Positions 1 to 12,402 of a stretch of DNA of 64,000 nt are shown here, piece after piece; position 1 is the stretch's first letter, and the number at the start of each line of letters is the position of its first letter. Origin of the DNA: Anaspis maculata. Its lineage: Eukaryota > Arthropoda > Insecta > Coleoptera > Scraptiidae. The notes beneath the pieces are model-generated. The model saw only the letters and a list, made by a program, of their open reading frames with translations. It did no database searches and was not told the DNA's origin. The stretch is from positions 47,861,416 to 47,925,415 of the forward strand of contig OX421966.1 of NCBI GenBank assembly GCA_949128115.1, in the 5' to 3' direction. A program made the translations under genes and the position numbers.

Positions 1-711
1 AATGCATGTGAATGAAACTCGACACGAGCGTGGAGGCTTGGAAAAAAATAATTTTCTCCAGCGGTCGAATTTATTTCACGCCTACTGAGCGTTAGTTTGT
101 TGGGCTCAGGCAGGCAGCGTTTGGATAGCTTTGGAAGCAAAATTTCCATATCTGTCTATGCAGCTGAGTAGCATAATTCTGGAAACTGATTTGAGAATCA
201 TCAAAGATTATTTTGACAGTCACTAGGTACCCCCATGGGGATTAACTGCAGGGATCATGGCTGACGACGGAGGGCATTCAACTTTTTAAGTGTTATTTTC
301 TATTTTCCTCTACCAACCTTCAAGGTTGTTATCATTTTGTACGTGTAAGTTTTTTTATGTTTGGAGAAGAAATAATTGTATGAAAACAACTGTGAAAATG
401 ACTGTCATAGTGGCAGAAAATGAGATCTTGGACGTTGAATTTCCTCCGCCGTTAGCCATCACCTCTGCAGTTAACCACCATGTGGGTACTGACCGGCAAA
501 ACAATCGTTGATGATTCATAAATCGATTTCCAGAATTAAACTGCTCAACTTTTCAGGAAAATATGGAAATTTTGCTTCCAAAGCTATCCAAACGCTGCCT
601 GCCTGAGCCCAACAAACTAACGCTCAGTAGGCGTGAAATAAATTCGACCGCTGGAGAAAATTATTTTTTTCCAAGCCTCCACGCTCGTGTCGAGTTTCAT
701 TCACATGCATT
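1..711. mobile_element. Foldback element with perfect 151-bp arms
   Basis: Bases 1-151 and 561-711 are perfect reverse complements. Similarity continues inward with mismatches (for example 165-200 against 511-548, and 223-256 against 463-492), so the whole element folds on itself around position 356. No transposase is encoded; the 73-residue ORF at 290-511 lies across the centre and is not credible. The left end coincides with the window edge, so a target duplication cannot be checked. Perfect outer arms with decayed inner arms suggest recent amplification or gene conversion of the ends. Confidence 0.9.
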
Positions 712-1339
712 ACCGTTACAAAAGAGTTCAAGTTATTGATCCATGACAAAATTATCAATCATATCGATTGGTATCAGCCAAGAAACTACTGTTAAATGAG
801 GTGCTCAAAAATGCTCACTTCTTGGCGTGTCATTCTTTGCACGGTGGTCTCACAAACATTTTAACTCGGTGAATGAAATCAGATGATGCCGTTTACTCCA
901 AAATGACACCAAACTTGGCAGTTTATTCGTTGTGGGGATGAAAAATTGAGAAAAACTGTTTTTTCCGATCTGTCATAAGAATTAATTTTTTTTAGTGTGA
1001 AGAACTGTTGGGACATGGTAACAAATGTTGTCAATGTGTAGGTTAGAGTCGATTAATGACATCCAAGTAGGAATTACGTGGTGATATGGTGATTTGGTGG
1101 GAAGCCTCGCACCTTCAACTTTCAAGGGCCCCCCAGACCCCCTCCGCATCGAGTGCACCGATGTCTCCAACTCTTGAAATTAAGGTTGAGGGACCCCCAA
1201 TCAAACCCCAAAAGCGCATTGCTTAAGCTCAAAATGCATAGTTAGGACGCTTAACCACCGGACTAATTACAATGTCAAGCGAGGATACAACCAAATGGTT
1301 CTTGAACGTCACGGGAGCTGCTGAATAAAGACGGAGAAG
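712..1339. other. No gene seen; weak tRNA-like SINE trace
   Basis: No coding signal is visible. On the minus strand about 1290-1080 there is a box-A-like GTGGTTAAGCGTCC and a later box-B-like GGTTTGATTGG, which could be a decayed tRNA-derived SINE. The match is loose and unsupported by a second copy here. Confidence 0.3.
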
Positions 1340-2096
1340 AATCGATTTTTCCAACAGCAAAAATGTATTAGAAGAGGACTACGCGACCTTACTGGGATTC
1401 AGCAAAAATGATTTTAAAAACCTTTTCAAGTATGTTGAGAAGTCACTTCGCATCGGCGTCAACCAACACCCAAAAAATGCTCTAGCGATGCTGCTCATGA
1501 TTCTTAGATTGGATCTATTTATCTCAAAAAGTTCTGGCCAATATGTTTGGGATAAAAAATCAGAGTAGGGTTAGCGACACTATTTCAGCAGTGATGGATG
1601 CATTGCTTTCCAATTTCATCCCACGTTTTTTGGGTTTCACACACTTGACCACAGAGCAGGCAGTAAAGTCACATTCTTGAGAAGCTTATCATGTTATCCA
1701 CAATACGGCCGCAGACTCCCTTTTTTACATTCTCGACGACACATACGTCTGCATAGATAAGCCTTCTGATTTCACTCTACAGAGGAAAACTTGGTCAGGA
1801 CAAAAAAAAAGGAACTAATAGCGTTTTCGAGTCACTGGAACCGAGCCAGTTCGGCTCTGAAATCAGGGAATTCGATTGGTTCTCGACAATCCTTGCCCAA
1901 TCAGTGATAGCGAATTTCGAGCTGAACTGGCTCCGTGCTGGCCAGTCGAAAACGCCATTAGTCAAACCCATTATGGTTGTTTTGCCTTCTCGGTATGTGC
2001 AGGATGTGCCGGGCATACTTGATGCTTTATTGCTGAAAGGATCGCAGTTCGCAAACTATGTTGATCACTCAAAAGACCATTTCATTGTGGACAGGG
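1340..2096 (+). pseudogene. PIF/Harbinger-type transposase remnant (DDE_Tnp_4)
   Basis: Translation in the frame starting near 1366 reads as the N-terminal and central part of a Harbinger-like transposase. It has the EEDYATLLGFSKNDF helix region, then FLGFTHLTTEQ, then LDDTYVCIDKP, which carries the first catalytic Asp, then LVKPIMVV after a break, and finally HFIVDREF with the second Asp. These motifs occur in the family order. The gene is dead: an in-frame stop follows VKSHS near 1678, a foldback MITE is inserted at 1814-1962 between QRKTWSGQKK and LVKP, and homology stops at about 2096 where another element's end begins. The C-terminal third is missing. The 7.0-kb remnant holds the complementary C-terminal part of the same family, on the other strand. 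Confidence 0.75.
1814..1962. mobile_element. Small foldback MITE inside the Harbinger remnant
   Basis: About 50 bp at each end are inverted copies, beginning ACTAATAGCGTTTTCGA and ending TCGAAAACGCCATTAGT. The element interrupts the transposase frame between its QRKTWSGQKK and LVKPIMVV segments, so insertion postdates the transposase. A short TTA/TAA-like target duplication is possible but cannot be separated from the ends. Confidence 0.75.
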
Positions 2097-2192
2097 AGTT
2101 CTATGTTGAATTCTGCATCGATCCACCAAATTTTGTCAACTTCCGAATTTATTTCCGGTTTGGCCCGATTTTTGCTTAATTTGACTGGACTA
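2097..2192 (+). repeat. Terminal fragment of the 35989-37613 foldback family
   Basis: These 96 bases match 37518-37613 with few differences and end at the same TTGACTGGACTA terminus. They abut the truncated Harbinger remnant, so the fragment marks a rearrangement or abortive insertion breakpoint. Confidence 0.85.
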
Positions 2193-2286
2193 TTAGCCGT
2201 CTTCAAAACAGCACAGTCTTGTTCTGAAACAAGTTTGTACGTTTCGTTTGAATTTGATACATTCTCCCATGAAATAAGTACCTATA

Positions 2287-3940
2287 TAGTACAAGAAAGA
2301 TAGATTTCAACCTCGGAAAAAATATGGACGTCCTGGAAATTTGATATTTTGTTCAGAATTGAGTGCTCTACAACATATCCAAAATCGCCAAAAATCGCAC
2401 TCGGGGGTTTTAAGTTATTGGAGGGGGGGTAAAAAATTGCAGCTAAAAATGGAGGGGATGGAACCTGTCAATCCATTGGATGCAAATACATTATGGTTCG
2501 ACGTATCATATCCTGTTGATACCATTTTGGCACAAAAAGTGTCCATCATTGTTGAAGGGGAGTAGTGGGGGGGCGAAGCTCTGCTAGGTGGTCCATTTTG
2601 TTTTTCTGGCCATTTAGAACCAATCACGACAAGTTTGGTATCTTTTCCGACTAAATTCAATCTCCTGAACTCGTATCCGATGTGTAAATTCGGATGAAAA
2701 CAAGTTTGAACAAGTTAACTTGAGAAAACTTGTTTTTTCTTTGACAGTTTTGACGAATTTTTTTTTTACTGTTGGAGGTGTTCATTTCCAGAAAATATTC
2801 AGAGAACATTGAATTGAAGTGTATTTTTTTCGAAAATCATCCAATCGATGTATAGCTTTGTTTCTCAAGTTAAAAAAAATCGATTTGAACCTGAGCCAGC
2901 GCGGCGCGTCGTCTACTACTGACTAGAACACTACAGCATATGCACCTCTTAATGAAAACACCTCAATCTATTGAAGAAATAACAACTCATCTTTGAAAAT
3001 TGGAGGATCCGTGCAGAATTGAATTCCCTATAACACGAACAAAATCGCCTTGAATCGCAATGCAGGATTTTGAGTTATTCGAGGAGGAGGATAACATTTT
3101 GGCAATATTCATACTCTATGAACTGTTACCGCTCCCCTCAAATAACTCAAAAACCTGCAGTGCGATTTATGGCGATTTTGTTCATGTTATAGGGAATTCA
3201 ATTCTGCACAGATCCTACAATTTTCAAAGAGGAGTTGTTATTTCTTCAATAGTTTGAGGTGTTTTCATTAAAAGGTGCATGCTGTAGTGTTCTGGTCAGT
3301 AGTAGACGACGCGCCGCGCCGGCTCAAGTTCAAATCAATTTTTCAAACTCGAGAAACAAAATTATACATCGAGTGGATGATTTTTGTGAAGAATACACTT
3401 CAATTCAATGACCCCTGAAAATTTTTCGAAAATGAATACCTCTAACAGTGAAAAAAAAATTCGTCAAAATTGTCAAATATAAAACAAGTTTTTCCTAATT
3501 AACTTGTTCAAACTTGTTTTCATCTGAATTAACACATCGGATTAGAGTTCAAGAGATTGAATATAGTCGGAAAAGATACCAAACTTGTCGTGATCAGTTC
3601 TAGATGGCCAGAAAAACAAAATGAACCACCTGGCAGAGCTTCGCCCCCCCACGACCCCCCTTTATCAATGATCGAGACGTTTTGTGCCAAAATGGTATCA
3701 GCGGGATATGATGCGTCGAATCATAACGTATTTGCTTCCAATGGATTGACAGGTTCCATCCCCTCCATTTTAATTTGCAATTTTTTACCCCCCCTCCAAT
3801 AACTCAAAACCTCCGGGTGCGATTTTTGGCGATTTCGGATATGTTGTAGAGCAGTCAATTCTGAACAGAATATCAAATTTTCATGACGTCCATATTTATT
3901 CCGAGGTTTTGCAGATTTTTTTACTATTTTTCCTGTACTA
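2287..3940. mobile_element. 1.65-kb foldback element
   Basis: The two halves are imperfect inverted copies around about 3110. The 2341-2660 region mirrors 3557-3870, the GCGGCGCGTCGTC tract at about 2900 mirrors 3305-3320, and 3061-3080 mirrors 3140-3159. Mirrored ORFs such as 2415-2660 (minus) and 3557-3802 (plus) are near-identical only because of this symmetry. Outer ends are approximate (TAGTACAAG and CTGTACTA). A partial copy of one arm lies at 38175-38405. Confidence 0.85.
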
Positions 3941-4122
3941 ATAGTGCATTTTTTCCGCTGGCACACTGATCCTGCGTCTCTCATTCGGTCTCTATATCGT
4001 CGCTGTGACTGGTCTCGTCATCACTCACACCTAGATTGGACGCATTCAAAAATGAAACAAAAACAACCCTACTTTCACGTTGCTGCATATTAGTGCGGAT
4101 GTTAACAGCAATATATGGACCC

Positions 4123-6332
4123 AACCTTGCAAATCGTGATACCGCGATGCCATTTAGTACGAATGTTGTCTATATCAATACCTTCACTTTGAGATATAGA
4201 GCCATCGCAGAATCCCCTGCAGGGCCTCAGGGCGGCGGGTTATCTATTTACCAGAGGCAATTTCCAAAAATCACGCTCTTCATTCGATTTTGACGCTGAT
4301 TTTTAGTTGGATCATGGTATTAGTGAGAGTGAGTCTCACAGAATTATCTTACAGTAACCGTTTGACATGCCTGACCGGGTTGCCTGCTGTTTCAGGGGCA
4401 GGTAATGCCAAATTAGCGCAAATAAAAGTATACCTTTCGACCTGCGCTTCTAGCCCAGAAAAAATAGTTTTTGAGGTGGAACAAATTCTTAGAAGCAATT
4501 TTATGACTGTTTTGAATTGGGAATTTGATGCTCCGCAACTTACCTTCAATCCCCAAAGATCCCCTTGTAGGTTTTTTCTTCTGCATGAGGTAAAAGACCG
4601 AAGAAGTTGATCGTGTTATTTTCACTCTGACAGAAAGTTGCACTCATGATTTTTTGTAGCCAATTAAATTGTGAACAATTTGATATATCAATGGTCTCTC
4701 TACAACATATGGTTCTCAAAATAGAGAGCGTCTGGAAGTAAGAGCATTTCTCGTAACAGCGTCGTGCCGTTTGCTCTGAAAACTACAGTTACCGTAGCGA
4801 CAAAAGAATTTCAACCGAAGATATCTATTGAATGCTTCAAGCTAGATTTGTACGAATAGTTTCAAACTCTTCGTCTTTAACTACAGATTTCAAAGTATAG
4901 TTTTCAAAAACCCTCTTCTAGTGCATATACCTACATGGTTTACCAAAGAAGCGATCGGAGGTCTCTAAAAATTAGCACATTTCTTAATTTATGCCTAGGA
5001 AAACCTTCGAAGACATACGTTACTCCCAATAATGACATCCATTTGTTTGCTAAGTTCGAATGAGATTATTGAATGTAGTTTTGGATTCATGGCTCACATC
5101 TTGGATGATATGGTGGTAGCACAAAATCGTTGAATGTCACAGTAGCGGGATATTGGGAGGAATATAGAAGTTCTGATACCACGGGAATGTTGGGAGAGTG
5201 ACTTCTTTTAGCGTAAGATTATGGGTCTGATATAGACTATCGTAAAATGCTGAAAAAAGTCACTGTCGCAACCCTCCTGTGGTGCCAATTGTCCCACATT
5301 CGCTCTTACATCCTCTTAGACAGTAAAAATCAACGATTTTGTGGAACTCACCAAACATCTAGGATGTGAGTTGTGACTTTGAAACTGCCCTTAATGAACT
5401 CATTTGAGCTTAGTGGATGAAATGCATATCGTTTTTGGGCGTAACATTTGTGTTGAAAGTTTTCCCAGGGAAACACGCAAAAATGTGTTCGATCTCAGAG
5501 AGCTCCGTTTGTTTCTATGGTACACCCTGTATATGCCTAGGTGAGTGTTCTCTCAATTGAAACTTCTCAATCTGTAGTTAAAGACGAAGAGTTTGGAACT
5601 ATTTGTACAGTTCTAGCGTGAAGCATTCAATAGATATCTTCAGTTGAATTTTTTTTTCTACGGTAACTGTAGTTTTCAGAGCAAACGGCACGACGCTGTT
5701 ACGAAAAATGCTCTTACTCCCAGACGCTCTATTTTGAGAACCATAAGTTGTAGAGAGACTGTTGAGATAACAAATTATTCACAATTTAATGGGCTACAAA
5801 AAATCATTGGTGCAACTTTCTGTCAGAGTGAAAATAACACAATTAAACTTCTTTGGTCTTTGACCTCATGAAGAAAAAAAAAACCTACAGGAGGATTCTT
5901 GGGGATTCAAAATATGTTGCGGAGCATTTAATTCCCAATTCAAAACAATCATTAAATTGCCTCTACGGATTTGTTTAACCTCAAAAACTATTTTTTCTGG
6001 GCTAGAAGCGCAGATCGAAAGGTATACTTTTATTCGCGTCAATTTAGCATTACCTGCCCCTGTAACAGCAGGCAACCCGGTCAGGCATGTCAAACGGTTA
6101 CTGTATGATAATTTTGTGAGATTCACTCTCACTAATAACATGATCCAACCAAAAATCAGCGTCAAAATCGAATGAATAACGTGATTTTTGGAAATTGCCC
6201 CTGGTAAGTAGACAACCCGCCGCCCTGAAGCCCTGCATGGGATTCGGCGATGGCTCCATATCTCAAAGTGAAGGTACTGGTGTAGATAACATTCGTACTA
6301 AACGGCATCGCGGTATCACGATTTGCAAGGTT
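4123..6332. mobile_element. 2.2-kb foldback element
   Basis: Left arm 4123-5228 and right arm 5228-6332 are inverted copies with scattered substitutions. The ends are AACCTTGCAAATCGTGATACC and its complement. The ORF at 4290-4610 (plus) and that at 5866-6165 (minus) are the two copies of one arm segment, not genes. An ACACCCTGTATATGCC stretch at about 5522 has a decayed mirror near 4930, so a second, inner palindrome shares the same centre. The order of motifs in the arms resembles the 26428-28022 element, suggesting distant kinship (inference). Confidence 0.85.
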
Positions 6333-6719
6333 CAGGCGGCTAACCTCCGGACTATATGAACTCATGACTGTGACGGTGCAGCGACAAGTACCAGATAACC
6401 TATAAAAGAAACGGTGTTTCAAATGTTGCATATAATACAAGTGCAGCTCCTAGCGAGGAAGTAGCTTGAGGCGGGTTTCAGCAAAAATGTTAATGTCACA
6501 ACTTATAATACTTATGTAGTCAGAGGTACAGGTGCCCACCGTCGTTACATGAGAGCAGCAACCAACAGTTCGTCCGCCTTGTTTGCAATCGCAAAAATAT
6601 CCCAATATAGACTTGATCCCATTTTTTTAAGTGTCGTACTTGATAAATGAATTGTGGCGTTTTCTAGATTGAAATTGGGATTCTATCTTGGCCCGCAGAA
6701 TATTTGGACAAACTTGATT
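6333..6719. other. No gene seen
   Basis: No ORF with recognisable homology, RNA gene or clear repeat was found in this stretch. Confidence 0.4.
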
Positions 6720-7316
6720 CACCTATATCTTGAATTCACCTGTGTCATCTTCGTGCTGCTTAGTGTATTGCTTTGTCAGACCGGTTTGATACACTCCTAA
6801 CGTTAGCATCTCTAGATCCTCCGCGGTTAAGTGTGCAAAGTCCTCCACTATCGATGCTGACATTCCGGTCCAGTGTTTGGTCCTTCGATTCAGTTCTCGG
6901 TCTTCAACTTCTCTTTCAAGAGCATTGGTATGCTGCGTTCGTTCTAAGGCCTTCAACGCTAGACTTGTACTGCGTTCATTATCGTTTGACAACGGCGGGC
7001 AGTAAGCATTAATGAGAGCAACCGCAATCCTGAAAAACCCTTATATTTTTGTTAGGTAAGGTCCTGGCACCACATCGGCGAAAAACTTGAATTTTTGCTT
7101 GATTCTGCCATCCACCGCTTCTACAATCCACCGACATATTGTGACCAGTCTCGATTCATTCGCCTGTTCAGTGGTAAATCTCACTTGATTACGGTCCAGT
7201 AAGTTTGGCATATCAGTTTGAATTTGAATACCCAATCGATGAAGTAGTGGGAGCGATTTAAATTGGCTTATGCAGCAAGCTTCCAATTTGACTACGGTTT
7301 GTTTTGATTTTGCCAC
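6720..7316 (-). pseudogene. PIF/Harbinger transposase C-terminal remnant
   Basis: Read on the minus strand, 7316-7041 contains SLPLLHRLGIQIQTDMPN, then RFTTEQANESRLVTICRW with IVEAVDGRIKQKFKFF, the conserved C-terminal end of the DDE_Tnp_4 domain. After one in-frame TAA at 7038-7040 the same frame continues through RIAVALINAYCPPL and ends near 6723 with the family-typical VYQTGLTKQYTKQH tail. The two pieces are therefore one frame broken by a single stop. The N-terminal and central catalytic parts are absent: the 5' side is cut off by a solo LTR at 7333-7753. This remnant and the plus-strand remnant at 1.3-2.1 kb come from the same kind of element but cover different halves. Confidence 0.75.
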
Positions 7317-7332
7317 TCAACATTTAACATAC

Positions 7333-7753
7333 TGTTACGGTTTTTGCGTTTGGGTATATCGCTTCAACTTCTCGCTGTTATCGCTTTGACTTTGATACTG
7401 ATCCGTTGACTGATCCGTGGTGTTTATATATCTCCAACTATTGTTCTAGAATCTTCCACTGGTTCTCCGGCAAATTCCATATTGATCACTGCAAATCGTT
7501 CCTAGGCGACTCTGGAACAATCCCACACTTTTCGCGTGCATTACCGCGTGCTCTGGATTTTCGGCACCTCCGCCAATTGGCCAGATGTGTCCTACTCGGC
7601 TATTAAAGTCTTCCATCTTATTCAAATCGCCAAGCCATTGCGTTTGTTCTAGACTGTTCAGAGCTTCGCACTTGTAACACTGCGATCTGATGCGAACAAT
7701 CAAGAAAGACCAGGTGTGCTCTAGAATGCACGAGAGTCTCGCCGCTTGTAACA
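7333..7753 (-). mobile_element. Solo LTR with 4-bp target duplication ATAC
   Basis: The 421-bp unit starts TGTTAC and ends GTAACA, and is flanked on both sides by ATAC (7329-7332 and 7754-7757), which is the signature of an LTR-retrotransposon insertion reduced to one LTR. On the minus strand its first 150 bases match the LTR-like unit at 52414-52876, including the GGAGGTGCCG core. The family is most likely Ty3/gypsy-type from the short terminal inverted repeat and 4-bp duplication (inference). It lies just upstream of the Harbinger C-terminal remnant. Confidence 0.8.
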
Positions 7754-7881
7754 ATACTAAGTTTGTATACAATAAGAAGCAAGAAGAGAAGCGCTAGAGC
7801 CAAATTGTTACTTCTCTCCCCAGTAGTGGCAAAAGAAAAAAAGCATAGGTACATCACAAGAAATTATAAAAACAAGGTCAC

Positions 7882-8300
7882 AAAAAACTTTTTTTCTTGG
7901 TGTACGAGTTCAAACTAGTTCGTATAGTAAATCCAAGATAATGATTGCATTTAGAAGGTTGGATTTGGTAGAAAACGATACTTAGGTACGATATATTGGT
8001 TTAGCATATGAATTCCCAATAAAAAACTTTTTTCTTGGTGTACGAGTTCAAACTAGTTCGTATAGTAAATCCAAGATAATGATTGCATTTAGAAGGTCGG
8101 ATTTGGTCCAAAATGATACTCAGGTACGATATATTGGTTTAGCATAATTATGAATTCCCAATCAAAAACTTTTTTTTTGGTGTACGAGTTCAAACTAGTT
8201 CGTATAGTAAATCCAAGATAATGATTGCATTTAGAAGGTCGGATCAAGTCGAAAACGATACTTGAGCGACAATGGTTTAGCATATAAATTCCCAATTTTT
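7882..8300. repeat. Three-copy tandem repeat, about 140-bp unit
   Basis: The motif TGTACGAGTTCAAACTAGTT recurs at 7901, 8039 and 8181, so spacings are 138 and 142. Each unit ends in an AATTCCCAAT tract followed by an A/T run. The copies differ by scattered substitutions and small indels. Confidence 0.9.
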
Positions 8301-11300
8301 TACATCATGTTTCACCCTGTAGCTACACGCCATCTGTTGAGGTGTGTAGCATTCCAAAATCTAATATAGAATAAATTTACTAAGTAGGCACATTAGACGT
8401 CATGAGGAGAGTGACAAAAGTCAAGTATTTATTTCGAGGATTTTTCATCAAAATTTAGGTAGGCGATGCGAAAAGTTTTGAAGGGAAATAATAAATAAGA
8501 AAAATTAGATACGTCAGATTTGGAACTTTCGAGCGTTTTCGAGACTTTTTGTGCAACCCATCCCTCTGTTCGAGGTATGTACATTTTAAATTACTTAGGA
8601 AATAACTTATTAGTACAATTTTAGGGTGCATGGTATGGGACATGATATGCCAGGCCATTGATGTTGAGAAAGTAACGCACATGGCTCTGTTTCTGCCACA
8701 AGCGAACGTCTAGAACGAAACCGCCAAGTAACTTGCCCAGCGTTCGGCGTGAATTGGCGCTGTTTCTTCTTTACCTCTGTTATCTCTTCGGCTACCGTTA
8801 ACGTCAGCAGCTGCGCTGCATTCTGCCTTGATCTCTTGGTGATCGTCTCGTGATCTACCGTTTATCATCAGCAGTGCATGCAATTGATAATTATCGTGCC
8901 ACTGGACTACCGTTGCCGTCGGCCGTGCCGTATTCTTTTGACGGTGAAACCAAACTGATAATAATTATTGTACATAATCTTTTCTTCAAAATTCTCCTAG
9001 ACGTCCGTTCCATCCTTTTTCATCATTTTTTTTATCTGTACAAATTCATAAAATCATATTTAGGTATTTATCCGAGAACAGGTATCAATTGGTTGGAAGA
9101 AGGTAAGTCCAAAGCTTAGCTATTGAAAGGTAAACCGATATTATCGATCGATCAATAATATTAAGTCAAAATACCTTAAGAGTTAAATTACCTGGTGAAC
9201 TCTGCCTAAATCCCATCAATTTAAGCCTAAACTATATCTTGGTTTTTACCTACCTCTCATCATTCATCCTTTTGTAATATAGTTCCTGAAACTTATTCCT
9301 GTAAATATTTGTCATACGTTTCATAAACAACAATTATTTATTGTATAAAGTATCTTTTGTAACAAACACCAAATCCTACCATCATGAAAAGGTTTTCCTG
9401 ATTACACCAAAAATAAAGAAATCAGGTGGCGCCCAGTTTAAAGACTATACATTATCTGACGGTAAGTACCTACAAAAATAAACACTAATATCCACGACCC
9501 CTCTACACGACGAAAAGCTGCCGCGCTGAACCTTTTTTTTAAATTTCAACAGAGAAAACAAAAAAAAGGCTACAGGTGACTTAACATGAAGTGTTTAGTA
9601 AGACTCAAAGAATGAGTATGCCAAGTTTCATAACATCATCACCAAGACACCAAGTGAACAACTATATTCCCTAGTACCCATACTAACGTAGTCTCTAGGC
9701 CCAGGAATAGGAATGGGCTTTTCAATTTCTTGAAATCAATCACTCCGAAAACAGCTGGGAAGAAGAAATATATGTAAAAATATCAGAAATTACTACCTTA
9801 AGTACAATTAAATTTGATAGGAGCAAATAGGATAGCTAATTGACTACAATTAGAGAAAACCCCTTGCGCTAGGCCAAAAATGTGCCCAAACCAGATAGTG
9901 CCCTTTTGCGGTAAGCCTGATGAGACATGTTCAAGATGCGCCGAAAAACATATAACTAAGCGCTTGTACTTTTAAAACCCTTGAATGCGTTGTAGAAAAC
10001 CAGGTTTTATTCTGCAAATAGAACCAATATGAGAACGCTGTCGATGCATTATGTATGTATGTATTGATGTACCTATTTTACTGATATTTTCTCGAATATC
10101 GTGAAAGTCGTTCCTGTACTATCAACCACTTGTACCCACCCTAAAATTGACTGTTCTACTAGGTTTACTTTTTGCCTATGTATCAGAAGTTTTTACCACC
10201 CAAACAGGTTGAACGGTACCTTTTGTTGGGAAGTCATGTTCATTTATCCTGTTTTGTGTGCTATGAGATGATTTGATGTTACTTGCCAGGGAGTAGACGG
10301 GGTCTGCCATGGTAGATATGGAAGATTGGTTACAACTTCGTCGCTTGCGACTCGCGTAACGAGGCACATGTCAGCTTTTCTCGCTTTCGAGAGATAGGTT
10401 CTCTCACAGTGTCCTCGAGTACAAGTTCGCAACAAAATTACCCTCGTTGTGTAGTTGTAGTATTTTGAAGTATTTTGTAGTATTTTATTATGCCCTGTTT
10501 TGATCGGTTTCTTTGTTCTTCTTAATGTATATTATGGCGCTTTTCTTGAGGAAACAGGAGGAAATTGAACTATTTTTTGAATTATAGTCGTATAATGCTG
10601 TCTACTTACATGTCTTCAGTTGTTGTCGTTTGAGTATCTGTGTGAGTTAGAAATACTTTTGTTTTGCGTTGCTTTGTGTTGCTTTCCGTTGTTTTGCTGC
10701 TTTGGGAAGGGGAAGTAAAGTATCAATGAGTTTTACATATTGTCATAACATATTTGAGAGCCCTTTTTCTTGAGGGATAACTCAAGGGTTTTTTGGACGG
10801 AATTCTTCCACTGAGTACCTATTTTTCGAATCAGTCACTCTCTTTTTTTTCTTTGACTTAACAGTTTGACCAATTTTGTTGCGTTGTTTTCAATTTATTA
10901 TGGTATTTATTTTAATGTTTTCTTGTGACATTGTTTTTGTTTATTTTGTCCATTTTCACGTCATTTTGACCATTCTGTCGTTTACATGTTAGGTGTTTTG
11001 AGAAAAGAACCTTGAAAGAATTATCTTGCACTTATTTTGCTTTGAATAAACGTAACTTTCTGTGCAATGGGCGTGTTTCATTGAATTCCACCTTGAAATC
11101 CACCTTCTTCCCCCTCGGATCGTTTCACTCCTAAACAAAAGCGGGCACAACGCAGTGTTTGTTTGATTTTTTGTGTGTTTGAGTTTATCGCATCCGATTG
11201 CGGATGAGTAGAATTGTGTCAGAATAAATAATTGTTTTTTGAGCTTGCTAAGCAATTTTGAGAAGAAATAATTAAGTAAAGTTGCTCCTCCTGATAAGAA

Positions 11301-12402
11301 GCGTCAGTAGCTGAAATATTTGCATATTTCTGTTACACCTTGTATATGGCGCAGTAGTACATATTGTAGGAATATATAGGTGCTCGGTGTTGATTTGCGG
11401 TAAATTAGGCAGTGGATAGGGTATCAAAAGATAAGTGTGGACTTTTTTTTGAAAACTTTTTTCAAAATCGTACACTAACTGGGATTTTTGTACCTACCTA
11501 GGTGGGCTCAAAGTTGAGATCAGGATATCGTCTCCAACATAATTTTAACACCGTTAAACCAATTTGACCCAAACTTTGTACATGTCATTTTCAAGTGAAT
11601 CCTCAAAAACTACCACCTCCTACCTCAAAAAAATCCAAATGGATTTTGACATATTGCCATATTGGTCTAGTGGCGTGAAGATTAGGGGGCTTGTCCCGGT
11701 TGTTCCCCGTATTTTCCACGCCACTGATGATTTTCCAAAAATGCTAGGATAGGCATCTGGGATCTACGTTCAATTTCAAAGGAAATGTTACTCTTGACTT
11801 TTGATCAGAAGCTTCGTTCTCGAGATATTCGAATCCGAATGTTTGAAAAACATCTCGAAAAATCCAATTTCCACTGCAAAAAATTAGTTCAGGAAAGACC
11901 CAAGAAATAGCTGTGGGTCCCCGATTCCCCGAGAGCCCACTCAGCTGTGACATCCTTGCTTAACTTTGCTGTTAACAGCGGAACTCTTTTTTTCCAAGCC
12001 AGACTTATTTGCTCCACACAGTCACAGTACCTACCTGTTACGAATCCAGCTCACCCTGGTTACCGCATGCTTGTCGGAGAAGCCTTCCAGCAGCAAGGGT
12101 TACCTACTTCGTCAATGACGATCATGATTAGCTCGAGTAGCCTAGTACGAGTATATTGTCTTTTCTAACCGAAAAAGATGAATGAGTCTGCTCATATCGA
12201 GGCTCATATGATATTTTAAATTTGCACGGTCCTCTTTGGGATTAGAAATGATACCTGGAGTGAGTAGGTCAGGTTCACATGATTCGTCGTTTTTTACAAA
12301 GGAGTTCAGAATTTGGATTGAAACCATCAAAACTGAAATAGCTCTCAAAACTAGTTTAGCTCAGCATGTCAAACGTTAGGGACCAAACAGAATTGCCAGC
12401 AG
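8301..12402. other. About 4 kb without recognisable genes
   Basis: No conserved coding sequence was found. A TGGCGCCCAG motif at about 9427 followed by ACGGTAAGTACC looks like an LTR-element primer-binding site plus splice donor, but no LTR ends were identified. On the minus strand at about 10430-10240 there is a GC-richer tract with a short ORF starting MADPVYSLASN; its context resembles a retroelement leader but it is not recognised. Confidence 0.35.

Noticed and set aside
4290..6165. Two similar ORFs of about 100 codons as a duplicated gene pair
   Set aside because: They are the two arms of one palindrome read on opposite strands; the similarity is forced by the DNA symmetry.
9420..9460. 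Primer-binding site of an LTR element
   Set aside because: TGGCGCCCAG followed by a GTAAGT site is suggestive, but no LTR end precedes it and no coding body follows.
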